From Bacillus benzoevorans (GTDB lineage Bacteria; Bacillota; Bacilli; Bacillales; Cytobacillaceae): a stretch of 64,000 nucleotides of DNA. Each line of letters opens with the position of its first letter. Position 1 is the first letter of the stretch. The stretch lies in contig NZ_JACHGK010000008.1 in the NCBI RefSeq assembly GCF_014207535.1, forward strand, positions 124,001-188,000, in the 5' to 3' direction. Below are positions 35,339-43,586 of this stretch, piece after piece. The translations under genes and the position numbers were made by a program. The notes under the pieces were generated by a model, which worked only from the letters and a program-made list of their open reading frames with translations, made no database searches and had not been told where the DNA came from.

Positions 35339-36691
35339 ATGCAAAAGGTGGCATTTCATACACTGGGATGTAAAGTAAACCATTATGAGACAGAGGCCAT
35401 TTGGCAATTATTTAAACAAGAAGGCTATGAACGCGTTGATTTTGAAGCAACGAGCGATGTATATATTATAAACACTTGTACCGTAACGAATACCGGGGAT
35501 AAAAAAAGCCGGCAGATAATCCGCCGTGCGATCCGGAAAAATCCGGATGCCATCATTGGTGTAACAGGCTGTTATGCACAAACTTCCCCTGCTGAAATTT
35601 TGGAGATTCCGGGTGTAGATATTGTTATTGGAACACAGGATCGGGTAAAACTGCTGCCGCTGATCGATCAATTTAAAAAGGAAAGAGAGCCGATCAATGC
35701 GGTTGGAAACATTATGAAAAGCCGTGTTTATGAGGAATTAGATGTACCGGCCTTTACCGATCGGACAAGGGCTTCCTTGAAAATTCAGGAAGGCTGCAAT
35801 AATTTCTGTACTTTTTGTATTATTCCATGGGCAAGAGGGCTATTGCGTTCAAGGGATCCGGAGGAAGTCATCCATCAAGCGCAGCAGCTGGTTGATGCAG
35901 GATACAAGGAAATTGTCCTGACTGGAATTCATACCGGCGGCTATGGTGAGGATTTAAAGGATTATAATTTTGCGATGCTTCTTCGCGATTTAGAAGCACA
36001 GGTAAAAGGGTTAAAACGTCTCCGTATTTCCTCAATCGAGGCAAGTCAGATTACAGATGAAGTGATCGAGGTCATAAAAGAGTCCAATATCATTGTGAGA
36101 CACCTGCATATTCCCATTCAATCAGGCTCAAACAGTGTATTAAAAAGAATGCGCAGAAAATATACGATGGAATTCTTTGCTGAAAGATTGGATCGCTTAA
36201 AAGAGGTGCTTCCCGGACTTGCGGTCACTTCCGATGTCATTGTCGGTTTCCCTGGTGAAACAGAGGAAGAGTTCATGGAAACCTTCAATTTTATTCAAAA
36301 ACATCAATTCTCTGAACTGCATGTTTTCCCTTATTCTAAACGCACAGGCACGCCTGCAGCGCGAATGGAAGACCAGGTGGATGAGGAAGTCAAAAATGAG
36401 CGGGTTCATCGTTTAATCACTTTATCTGACCAGCTGGCCAAGGAATATGCATCTAAGTTTGAGGGAGAAGTGCTGGAAGTGATACCGGAAGAAAGATTTT
36501 CAGATAATCCAGAAGCTGGCTTATACGAAGGTTATTCCGATAATTATCTCAAAGTTGTATTCCCTGCAACAGAAGATATGGTTGGTCAAATCGTGAAAGT
36601 GAAAATTGAAAAGGCCGGCTATCCATACAATGAAGGTAAATTTGTTCGTGTCCTTGAAGATACGGAAATAACAGAAGAAAAGGCTGTTTAA
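35339..36691 (+). CDS. mtaB: tRNA (t6A37) methylthiotransferase MtaB
   Basis: Radical-SAM enzyme that makes ms2t6A at position 37 of tRNAs reading ANN codons. N-terminal cluster ligands Cys11, Cys47 and Cys78; radical-SAM cysteines 153, 157 and 160 in CNNFCTFC; C-terminal TRAM domain (about 375-440). ATG 35339 follows TTGGGGTGA; the open frame begins earlier inside rsmE, which is coincidental. 450 residues. Confidence 0.95.
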   Translation: MQKVAFHTLGCKVNHYETEAIWQLFKQEGYERVDFEATSDVYIINTCTVTNTGDKKSRQIIRRAIRKNPDAIIGVTGCYAQTSPAEILEIPGVDIVIGTQDRVKLLPLIDQFKKEREPINAVGNIMKSRVYEELDVPAFTDRTRASLKIQEGCNNFCTFCIIPWARGLLRSRDPEEVIHQAQQLVDAGYKEIVLTGIHTGGYGEDLKDYNFAMLLRDLEAQVKGLKRLRISSIEASQITDEVIEVIKESNIIVRHLHIPIQSGSNSVLKRMRRKYTMEFFAERLDRLKEVLPGLAVTSDVIVGFPGETEEEFMETFNFIQKHQFSELHVFPYSKRTGTPAARMEDQVDEEVKNERVHRLITLSDQLAKEYASKFEGEVLEVIPEERFSDNPEAGLYEGYSDNYLKVVFPATEDMVGQIVKVKIEKAGYPYNEGKFVRVLEDTEITEEKAV

Positions 36692-36712
36692 TCCAGTTTC
36701 CTTCGACAAAAT

Positions 36713-36745
36713 ACGGGGCGTTATTGTGACGCCCCGTCATTATAT
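36713..36745 (+). terminator. Terminator after mtaB
   Basis: Perfect nine-base-pair GC-rich stem ACGGGGCGT/ACGCCCCGT with seven-base loop; the tail CATTATAT is only moderately T-rich. Confidence 0.65.
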
Positions 36746-36856
36746 GCAGCACTTCGTGTTTCTTTAGCAAATATTTCCCATGCAACTCGCATGTTTTTTT
36801 GGGACATGTTATCATTATAGAGGTAAACTTCTTGTTGAAAGGAGCCGTTCCTCACT

Positions 36857-37534
36857 ATGAATGTTGCGGGTATGATTGATCATACATTATTAAAAGCCGA
36901 TGCTTCAAAGAAGCAAATAGAACAGCTCTGTGACGAAGCCGTTCAACACCACTTTGCTTCTGTATGTATTAATCCGGCATGGGTCAAGCTGGCAAGTCAG
37001 CGCTTATTGGGCACTGGGGTAAAGGTATGTACGGTAATTGGTTTTCCATTGGGTGCTGCCACTCCCGAGACAAAAGCATTTGAAACGGCCAACGCCATTG
37101 AAAATGGTGCAGAAGAAGTAGATATGGTTATCAATATCGGAGCGCTGAAAAGCCATGATCTGGAAACCGTTGAACAGGATATCCGTGCTGTTGTGGATGC
37201 TGCGCGCGGCAATGCTCTTACGAAGGTCATTATTGAGACTTGTCTATTAACAAAAGAAGAAATGGAATTGGTCTGTAAACTTGCCGTCAAGGCCGGTGCT
37301 GATTTTGTTAAGACATCAACAGGGTTTTCCAGCGGCGGGGCAAATGTAGCAGATGTTAAATTGATGCGGCAGACGGTAGGTCCTGAAATAGGGGTGAAAG
37401 CCTCTGGGGGAATCCGAAACGCAAATGATGCTTTAACCATGATTGAAGCCGGTGCTTCGCGAATTGGGGCAAGCGCGGGTATTCAAATCGTTGAAGAATT
37501 AAAACAGCACGATCATCGCTTTACTGAAAAATAA
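36857..37534 (+). CDS. deoC: Deoxyribose-phosphate aldolase
   Basis: Splits deoxyribose 5-phosphate to glyceraldehyde 3-phosphate and acetaldehyde in deoxynucleoside breakdown. The Schiff-base lysine is Lys152 in FVKTSTGFS and the second lysine is Lys181 in GVKASGG. 225 residues. ATG 36857 lies 12 bases from GGAG, a bit far. In B. subtilis the gene is elsewhere with nupC and pdp; here it stands alone between mtaB and rpsU. Confidence 0.95.
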   Translation: MNVAGMIDHTLLKADASKKQIEQLCDEAVQHHFASVCINPAWVKLASQRLLGTGVKVCTVIGFPLGAATPETKAFETANAIENGAEEVDMVINIGALKSHDLETVEQDIRAVVDAARGNALTKVIIETCLLTKEEMELVCKLAVKAGADFVKTSTGFSSGGANVADVKLMRQTVGPEIGVKASGGIRNANDALTMIEAGASRIGASAGIQIVEELKQHDHRFTEK

Positions 37535-37591
37535 AAAGCACTTTTTAAGCAAGGTTTGACAAAATCAAACAGAGGTTAAGAAGAAATACAG

Positions 37592-37620
37592 TTGACCTAG
37601 TTTCACGGTTATATTATAAT
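37592..37620 (+). promoter_or_regulatory. Strong sigma-A promoter of rpsU-yqeY
   Basis: TTGACC (37592-37597), spacer of exactly 17, perfect TATAAT (37615-37620). Confidence 0.9.
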
Positions 37621-37624
37621 TGCA

Positions 37625-37648
37625 AAGTACATGGTATTTCATGTACTT
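37625..37648 (+). other. Hairpin at the start of the rpsU leader
   Basis: Perfect nine-base-pair stem AAGTACATG/CATGTACTT with six-base loop, beginning about where transcription should start. No T-run follows. It may stabilise the mRNA or take part in S21 autoregulation (inference). Confidence 0.6.
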
Positions 37649-37685
37649 GATGTAAGTGTGTTGTGCTCGGAGGGAGGGAAAGAGA

Positions 37686-37859
37686 ATGTCTAAAACTGTC
37701 GTTCGCAAAAACGAATCGCTTGAAGATGCTCTTCGACGCTTCAAACGTACTGTATCTAAATCAGGTACTATTCAAGAAGCTAGAAAACGCGAATTCTACG
37801 AAAAACCTAGCGTAAAACGTAAGAAGAAGTCTGAAGCAGCTAGAAAACGCAAGTTCTAA
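37686..37859 (+). CDS. rpsU: 30S ribosomal protein S21
   Basis: 57-residue, very basic small-subunit protein. Starts MSKTVVRKNESLEDALRRFK and ends with a lysine/arginine-rich tail (KKKSEAARKRKF), both typical. ATG 37686 is preceded by GGAGGGAGGG; the earlier in-frame start at 37656 would cover the binding site. Co-transcribed with yqeY. Confidence 0.97.
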   Translation: MSKTVVRKNESLEDALRRFKRTVSKSGTIQEARKREFYEKPSVKRKKKSEAARKRKF

Positions 37860-37874
37860 GAGAGGGTGTAATAA

Positions 37875-38318
37875 TTGAGTCTTCTCGAACGCATTAACAA
37901 TGATATGAAACAAGCGATGAAAAACAAAGAAAAAGATAAGCTGAGTGTTATCCGAATGATTAAGGCATCATTGCAAAATGAAGCACTAAAGTTTGGTCAT
38001 GAGCTTACTGATGAAGAAGAATTAACTGTCCTTACACGCGAATTAAAACAGCGTAAGGATTCCCTCCATGAATTTGATAAAGCAGGTCGTGATGATCTTG
38101 TTGAAAAAATTCGAACTGAATTAAAATATGTAGAGCTATACATGCCTGAACAGCTATCGGAAGAAGAGGTATCTGAAATTGTCAAACAAGCGATTTCAGA
38201 AACGGGAGCTTCGTCAAAAGCGGAAATGGGTAAAGTAATGGCTGCTGTGATGCCAAAAGTCAAGGGCAAAGCAGACGGTTCACTTGTAAATAAACTTGTA
38301 CAACAACATCTTTCATAA
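37875..38318 (+). CDS. yqeY: YqeY, GatB/YqeY domain protein
   Basis: 147 residues covering the GatB/YqeY tRNA-associated domain: an N-terminal helical half (LLERINNDMKQAMKNKEKDK) and the C-terminal tail domain with EMGKVMAAVMPKVKGKADG. The function is unclear; it resembles the part of GatB that contacts tRNA. TTG 37875 follows GAGGGTG, 16 bases after rpsU. Confidence 0.93.
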   Translation: MSLLERINNDMKQAMKNKEKDKLSVIRMIKASLQNEALKFGHELTDEEELTVLTRELKQRKDSLHEFDKAGRDDLVEKIRTELKYVELYMPEQLSEEEVSEIVKQAISETGASSKAEMGKVMAAVMPKVKGKADGSLVNKLVQQHLS

Positions 38319-38337
38319 AACATCTATTATTGCTTAT

Positions 38338-38369
38338 AAAAGGCTGCAGATTCCTCTGCAGCCTTTTTA
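38338..38369 (+). terminator. Terminator of rpsU-yqeY
   Basis: Thirteen-base-pair perfect stem AAAAGGCTGCAGA/TCTGCAGCCTTTT with four-base loop and T-run. Confidence 0.93.
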
Positions 38370-38408
38370 ATTTAGTTTGCTTGGCTTATTTCATATTTTT
38401 GCGATTTT

Positions 38409-38437
38409 TGAAACCATTTCTTTGTTGAATCGTATTC
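38409..38437 (+). promoter_or_regulatory. Sigma-W promoter of the nfeD-floA-yqfB operon
   Basis: TGAAAC (38409-38414), 16-base spacer, CGTATTC (38431-38437): an exact match to the extracytoplasmic-function sigma-W pattern. In B. subtilis yqeZ-yqfA-yqfB is a sigma-W operon, which agrees. Confidence 0.9.
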
Positions 38438-38472
38438 ATTTATAATGAAAGTAAAGAAAGGAGGCTGGAACC

Positions 38473-39249
38473 GTGAACCGGAGCTTTCATTTGCGGATTC
38501 CCCTTGGATTTATCCTACTATCAACAGTTTTTCCGGTAGTTGCAAATGCCAGTACGATGAATAAGAGCAGCGAGGCTGATCCTTCATTTTTCGGGCATTT
38601 GACAGACTTTCTGATTCATCCTGCTGTTATTCCGATCCTTTTAACCATTGGTTGTTTAGGTCTGGTGCTGGAATTATTTACGCCCCGTATTGGACTTCCC
38701 GGTTTCGTCGGCATTGCCGCGTTTGCGCTCTTTTTTTACGGGCATTTAACAGCAGGCATCGCCGGTATTATGCCGCTGGTATTATTCGCCGCTGGTATTA
38801 TCCTTATTTTATTAGAGATGGTGCTGCCGGGAGGAATCATTGGGATTATCGGCTTTGGGGCATTTTTAGCCAGCTTTTTCCTTGCCGCGGGCAATTTTGT
38901 CCATATGGCCTTCTCTTTGTTAATCGCGTTTACAGTTTCCATCTTGGCAAGTATCGTCATGATAAAGGTGTATGATAGAAAAATGAAATTTTTTAAAAAG
39001 CTAATTTTAACAGATGCAACGACAACCGAAAGCGGGTATGTTTCCAATCGCAATCGGACTGAATTGCTCGGGATTATCGGCATGGCTCTAACTGATTTGC
39101 GCCCTTCAGGTACGGTTCTGGTGGAAGATGAGCGGATCGATGTCGTATCAGAAGGTAGTTTTATTGCCAAAGGAACAAAGGTGAAGTTTATTAAAGTTGA
39201 AGGTTCCAGAATTGTCGTCCGCGAACTTGCGGATTTTGAAAAAGAATAG
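38473..39249 (+). CDS. NfeD-like protein, short form without protease domain
   Basis: Membrane partner of the flotillin FloA. Signal peptide (about 1-27, ending VVANAS), then about four membrane helices (55-165) and a C-terminal OB-fold domain (about 190-250). At 258 residues it lacks the N-terminal ClpP-like serine protease domain of B. subtilis YqeZ (about 437 residues). GTG 38473 follows AAGGAGG and the sigma-W promoter sits just before it, so the shortness is not a misplaced start. Corresponds in position to yqeZ. Confidence 0.85.
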   Translation: MNRSFHLRIPLGFILLSTVFPVVANASTMNKSSEADPSFFGHLTDFLIHPAVIPILLTIGCLGLVLELFTPRIGLPGFVGIAAFALFFYGHLTAGIAGIMPLVLFAAGIILILLEMVLPGGIIGIIGFGAFLASFFLAAGNFVHMAFSLLIAFTVSILASIVMIKVYDRKMKFFKKLILTDATTTESGYVSNRNRTELLGIIGMALTDLRPSGTVLVEDERIDVVSEGSFIAKGTKVKFIKVEGSRIVVRELADFEKE

Positions 39250-39260
39250 AGGAGTGATTT

Positions 39261-40262
39261 ATGATGATAAGCGCAGGAACAGCTTTTTTATTAATTGCTG
39301 TAGTCATTGGTCTTATTTTATTAGCCGTATTATTTACATTTGTCCCTGTCATGCTGTGGATTTCAGCTCTTGCAGCAGGTGTTAAGGTCAGTATTTTTAC
39401 CTTAATTGGAATGAGGCTGCGCCGCGTTATCCCAAGCCGGGTGATTAATCCCTTGATTAAAGCCCATAAAGCAGGGATAACGGTGACCACAAATCAACTG
39501 GAAAGCCACTATCTTGCCGGAGGGAATGTAGACCGTGTGGTGAATGCTTTAATTGCCGCACACAGAGCTAATATTGAATTAAGCTTTGAACGCTGTGCCG
39601 CGATTGATTTAGCTGGCCGTGATGTGCTGGAAGCCGTACAAATGAGTGTGAATCCGAAGGTGATTGAAACTCCATTTATTGCCGGTGTGGCGATGAACGG
39701 GATCGAAGTAAAGGCGAAAGCGAGAATTACCGTCAGAGCCAATATTGACCGCCTTGTAGGGGGGGCCGGTGAAGAAACGGTTATCGCCCGTGTCGGCGAA
39801 GGGGTCATCAGTACAATCGGTTCAAGTGAGCACCATAGTCAAGTATTGGAACACCCGGATTCCATTTCGCAAACTGTTCTTTCGAAGGGGCTTGATTCGG
39901 GAACAGCATTTGAAATCCTATCGATCGATATTGCGGACGTAGATATCGGTAAAAATATCGGAGCACACCTGCAAACAGAGCAGGCTGAAGCCGATAAGAA
40001 AATCGCCCAGGCAAAGGCGGAAGAACGACGTGCTATGGCTGTAGCCCTTGAGCAGGAAATGAAGGCCCGTGTAGAAGAAATGAAAGCAAAGGTTGTCGAA
40101 TCGGAAGCGACGGTTCCATTAGCCATGGCAGAAGCGCTGAAGAGTGGTAACCTTGGTGTTATGGATTACATGAACCTGCAAAATATTACGGCAGATACAG
40201 ATATGCGTGATTCCATCAGTAAGATGTCAGGGTCAGGAACAAAGGATGAAAAACGCAACTAG
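39261..40262 (+). CDS. floA: Flotillin-like protein FloA
   Basis: Scaffold of functional membrane microdomains, 333 residues. N-terminal membrane insertion (about 5-30), PHB/flotillin domain (with GGNVDRVVNALIAA and GRDVLEAVQMSV) and a coiled-coil region rich in EA repeats (about 230-290). ATG 39261 or 39264 both fit GAGGAG. Second gene of the sigma-W operon; acts with NfeD in the cell-envelope stress response. Confidence 0.96.
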   Translation: MMISAGTAFLLIAVVIGLILLAVLFTFVPVMLWISALAAGVKVSIFTLIGMRLRRVIPSRVINPLIKAHKAGITVTTNQLESHYLAGGNVDRVVNALIAAHRANIELSFERCAAIDLAGRDVLEAVQMSVNPKVIETPFIAGVAMNGIEVKAKARITVRANIDRLVGGAGEETVIARVGEGVISTIGSSEHHSQVLEHPDSISQTVLSKGLDSGTAFEILSIDIADVDIGKNIGAHLQTEQAEADKKIAQAKAEERRAMAVALEQEMKARVEEMKAKVVESEATVPLAMAEALKSGNLGVMDYMNLQNITADTDMRDSISKMSGSGTKDEKRN

Positions 40263-40304
40263 GTCGTGAATCCAGCTTAAAAAGGGCGAAAGGAGGTTCT
40301 TCAG

Positions 40305-40802
40305 GTGAACTTTTTCTTTGATAATCCATTTCTGGCTATTATCTTAATTGCTGTTATTTCCTCCTTTTTTAAAAAGAAAAAAGAGGATTCTGCGCAAAAA
40401 CAGGGCAGTCCAAAACAGTTGGGCAACGGTCATAAGCCTCGACCGCTGAATCCTTTTGAAGAAGCGCGGGAGCTATTTAAGGAATTAGCGAGTTCTGTTT
40501 CAGAAGAGACGAAGCCTATTTCAAAAAAAACGAGGGAAAAAACGGTTCGCCAGTTGAAACGCAGTGCAGAAACCGCGGCAAGCAACTTAGTTCGTGCCGA
40601 ACGAACGTCGATTGGTCTGCAAGATGTTGTACCTGAAACGGCTCAGGAGGCTGATACGCCTGCAGCGCTGACGCCGGGAACAACATCACAAAAGAAATTA
40701 GAAGTCCGGGAGAATCAAGTCATCGATGCGATTATTTGGTCGGAAATCCTGGGTCCTCCCAGAGCAAAAAAGCCATACATGAGGAATAATTTTAGAAGTT
40801 AA
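40305..40802 (+). CDS. yqfB: YqfB-like protein of unknown function
   Basis: 165 residues: a hydrophobic N-terminal helix (about 3-20), a basic turn (FKKKKED), a long low-complexity linker and a short, better-defined C-terminal motif (VIDAIIWSEILGPPRAKKP). Only the position and the pattern support the YqfB label. GTG 40305 has AAAGGAGGT. The anchor could tether it to FloA domains (inference). Confidence 0.65.
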   Translation: MNFFFDNPFLAIILIAVISSFFKKKKEDSAQKQGSPKQLGNGHKPRPLNPFEEARELFKELASSVSEETKPISKKTREKTVRQLKRSAETAASNLVRAERTSIGLQDVVPETAQEADTPAALTPGTTSQKKLEVRENQVIDAIIWSEILGPPRAKKPYMRNNFRS

Positions 40803-40825
40803 AGCAGGCAGGAAAAAAAGGTGCT

Positions 40826-40873
40826 AGAACCCCTTTTCATTTCATAATATGTGATGAAAGGGGGTTCTTTTTT
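40826..40873 (+). terminator. floA-operon terminator holding the yqfC binding site
   Basis: Fifteen-base-pair stem (40826-40840 with 40854-40868, one wobble), 13-base loop and T-run up to 40873. The 3' arm contains AAAGGGGG (40857-40864), the ribosome binding site of yqfC, whose ATG follows the T-run directly. Confidence 0.85.
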
Positions 40874-41158
40874 ATGGCGAAAAAGTGGGGACACATCTTA
40901 CGCAGCTGGATTACCAAAAATATGGAGCTTCCACAGGATGTCATGATGGACCTACCCCGAATTACGATGATCGGCAACATACATATCTATATCGAAAACC
41001 ACCGCGGGCTGATTACTTTTTCTGATAAGGAACTTAGACTGCTGTTAAAACAAGGGCAGTTATTAATAAAAGGGAAAGCATTTGTGATTAAAACGATATT
41101 ACCGGAAGAAATCTTGCTGGAGGGGAAAATTGACCAGGTCACTTTTTTGCAGGAATAA
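40874..41158 (+). CDS. yqfC: Sporulation protein YqfC
   Basis: 94-residue YabP/YqfC family protein, predicted beta-rich (DLPRITMIGNIHIYIENHRG). The family is made in the mother cell under sigma-E in B. subtilis; a convincing sigma-E promoter was not found here. ATG 40874 lies one base after a terminator T-run. Precedes yqfD. Confidence 0.9.
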   Translation: MAKKWGHILRSWITKNMELPQDVMMDLPRITMIGNIHIYIENHRGLITFSDKELRLLLKQGQLLIKGKAFVIKTILPEEILLEGKIDQVTFLQE

Positions 41159-41217
41159 TCATGGCTAAACCGGGTGCAGGAACGGTTTCACTGATCAGTA
41201 TCGGGGGGAGGACATAA

Positions 41218-42411
41218 ATGAAGAATCAATGGCTGAATTTTTATCTTGGAAGTGTCGTCGTCAAAATCACCGGAAAAGGGCTTGAACGATGCATTAATAA
41301 CCTGACAAGAAATGGATTATCTATTTGGGATGTCCGCCGCCAGGGAGTCCAATCCATTACCTTTAAAATTAAACTTGATGAAGTCCATAAGCTTAGGGTG
41401 AATATAAGAGGCAGTGGCTGCCGTGCCGAATTTCTCAAGCGGGAGGGAGTCCCGTTCTTTTTGAAAAGACTATATAAAAACAGCGGGATTCTTGTCGGTG
41501 CTATATTTTTTTTAGTCGTGCTCCTGCTTTTATCGAATATGGTTTGGGGCATTAAAATTGACGGGGCCGATCCGGCAACAGAGTATAAGATTCGCAAGGA
41601 ATTGGACAAAATAGGGATAAAGACTGGTAAATTCCAATGGTCGGTTGATAACGTGGAATCGATTCAGCGCCAGCTGTCGAATCGTATTGAGGAGATTACA
41701 TGGGTCGGTGTGGAATTAAACGGGACAACCTATCATCTGCAAGTCGTGGAAAAAAATGAACCGAAGCAGCCTGAATACTTGAGTCCACAGCATCTTGTGG
41801 CGAAAAAGAAGGCCGTCATCGTGGACATGTTTGTGGAAGAAGGACAGATGGTAGTCGATATCCATGACAGTGTCGCGGAGGGACAGCTTTTAGTTTCGGG
41901 ATTAATCGGAAAAGAAGGGGAAACGATCGAGGTTCCTGCTAAAGGGAAGGTGTGGGGGGAAACGTGGTATCGTTCCGACGTGGAACTGCCGCTCAAAAGC
42001 ACCTTTCAGGTGTACAACGGAAATGAAAAACGCAAATTTTACTTAAAGGCATGGAACTATAATATTCCGGTTTGGGGTTTTGGCAGAACCGAATACAAAG
42101 ATTATGATATTGAATCCAATGAAAAAACGGTGAATTTTCTAAAATGGAAACTGCCTGTTTCGTTTGTTAGTGATACGATAAGGGAAAAAGACCAGGAGAC
42201 AAGAATTTATTCAAAGGATGAAGCGATAGAAACAGCATTGGAGATGGCACGGGCTGATATTAAAGATAAGCTGGATGAGGATGCCTCGATTAAGGGTGAA
42301 AATGTTTTGCACCAGTCCATAGACAATGGTAAAGTAAAAATATCAGTACATTTTCAAATTATCGAAAATATTGCAGAGGGACAACCAATTATTCAAGGAG
42401 AGTCGGAATGA
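41218..42411 (+). CDS. yqfD: Sporulation protein YqfD
   Basis: Membrane protein of 397 residues that in B. subtilis is needed for efficient sporulation. One hydrophobic segment (about 90-110, GILVGAIFFLVVLLLL) splits a cytoplasmic N-terminus from a large external C-terminal domain (about 115-397). ATG 41218 follows GGGGGGAGG. The stop overlaps the phoH start (ATGA). Confidence 0.9.
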   Translation: MKNQWLNFYLGSVVVKITGKGLERCINNLTRNGLSIWDVRRQGVQSITFKIKLDEVHKLRVNIRGSGCRAEFLKREGVPFFLKRLYKNSGILVGAIFFLVVLLLLSNMVWGIKIDGADPATEYKIRKELDKIGIKTGKFQWSVDNVESIQRQLSNRIEEITWVGVELNGTTYHLQVVEKNEPKQPEYLSPQHLVAKKKAVIVDMFVEEGQMVVDIHDSVAEGQLLVSGLIGKEGETIEVPAKGKVWGETWYRSDVELPLKSTFQVYNGNEKRKFYLKAWNYNIPVWGFGRTEYKDYDIESNEKTVNFLKWKLPVSFVSDTIREKDQETRIYSKDEAIETALEMARADIKDKLDEDASIKGENVLHQSIDNGKVKISVHFQIIENIAEGQPIIQGESE

Positions 42412-43367
42412 CAGCAGATTTAAAAACCATGAATGTACAGCTGAAGGATTCAAATGAGGCGATTGTCTTAATTGGAAATTCAGACGCAAATTTAAAAGTA
42501 ATTGAATTGGAACTTGGTGTTTCCATCATTACCAGAGGTGAAACGGTTTACGTTTCTGGTGATCCGGAACATGTAGAAATGGTCGGGCAAATTCTTGATG
42601 CCTTGCTATATGTGATCCGGAAAGGGATTCACATTAACCAAAGAGACGTCGCCTATGCCGTAAAGATGGCGAAAAAAGGAACACTTAGCTATTTTAAAGA
42701 TTTATATGAGGAAGAAATTGCCAAGAACGCAAAAGGAAAATCGATTCGTGTCAAAACGATCGGACAACGCTATTATTTATCGGCCATCAAAAAAAATGAT
42801 CTCGTTTTTGGGATTGGACCCGCTGGAACAGGGAAAACGTATTTGGCCGTTGTCATGGCGATCGTTGCGCTTAAAAGCGGAGCAGTGAAGCGGATTATTT
42901 TAACCCGCCCGGCGGTGGAAGCTGGGGAAAGTTTAGGATTTCTTCCTGGGGATTTAAAGGAGAAGGTGGATCCTTACCTGCGTCCTCTGTATGATGCCCT
43001 GCATGATGTATTAGGTGTAGAACAAACGGTGAGAATGATGGAACGCGGGATTATTGAAATTGCTCCATTAGCCTATATGAGGGGCAGAACGCTGGATGAT
43101 GCTTTTGTCATTCTGGATGAAGCCCAGAATACAACGATTGCGCAAATGAAAATGTTTTTAACCCGGCTGGGGTTTGGCTCAAAAATGGTTATCACAGGGG
43201 ATAAAACCCAGATTGACCTGCCTAAGGGCGTAACTAGCGGGCTGGTGATTGCTGAAGAAATTCTCCATGATGTGTCTGGCATTCGCATGATTTATCTTGA
43301 GCACAGTGATGTCGTCCGTCATCCGTTAGTGTCAAAAATTATCCAAGCTTATGAAGCGAAAGAATAA
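42408..43367 (+). CDS. phoH: PhoH-like ATPase
   Basis: P-loop ATPase/RNA-associated protein, 319 residues. Walker A GPAGTGKTYLA (about 139-149), the acidic Walker B in VILDEAQN, and motif GDKTQIDLP are present, plus an N-terminal KH-like part. The start overlaps yqfD by four bases. Its role in RNA metabolism is probable but not defined. Confidence 0.93.
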   Translation: MTADLKTMNVQLKDSNEAIVLIGNSDANLKVIELELGVSIITRGETVYVSGDPEHVEMVGQILDALLYVIRKGIHINQRDVAYAVKMAKKGTLSYFKDLYEEEIAKNAKGKSIRVKTIGQRYYLSAIKKNDLVFGIGPAGTGKTYLAVVMAIVALKSGAVKRIILTRPAVEAGESLGFLPGDLKEKVDPYLRPLYDALHDVLGVEQTVRMMERGIIEIAPLAYMRGRTLDDAFVILDEAQNTTIAQMKMFLTRLGFGSKMVITGDKTQIDLPKGVTSGLVIAEEILHDVSGIRMIYLEHSDVVRHPLVSKIIQAYEAKE

Positions 43368-43399
43368 AAAAAACTGTTCGGGTTTCCGAATGGTTTTTT
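43366..43399 (+). terminator. Terminator after phoH
   Basis: Fourteen-base-pair stem AAAAAACTGTTCGG with CCGAATGGTTTTTT (two wobbles), four-base loop, overlapping the phoH stop. Confidence 0.82.
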
Positions 43400-43586
43400 G
43401 CGCTTTAAATCATCAAGGTGTATAAAGGTCAACAAAAGTTTACGAATGATGGAATATGGATAAAATGAAGGGATAATTGGTTATTTTGAGGAAAATTTTA
43501 GAAAACGGTGAAAGTTATTAGAAAAACTGTTATCATTTTACATAACGTGAGAGGAAAATTTCATTAGATAAAGGTGGTAGAAAAAC

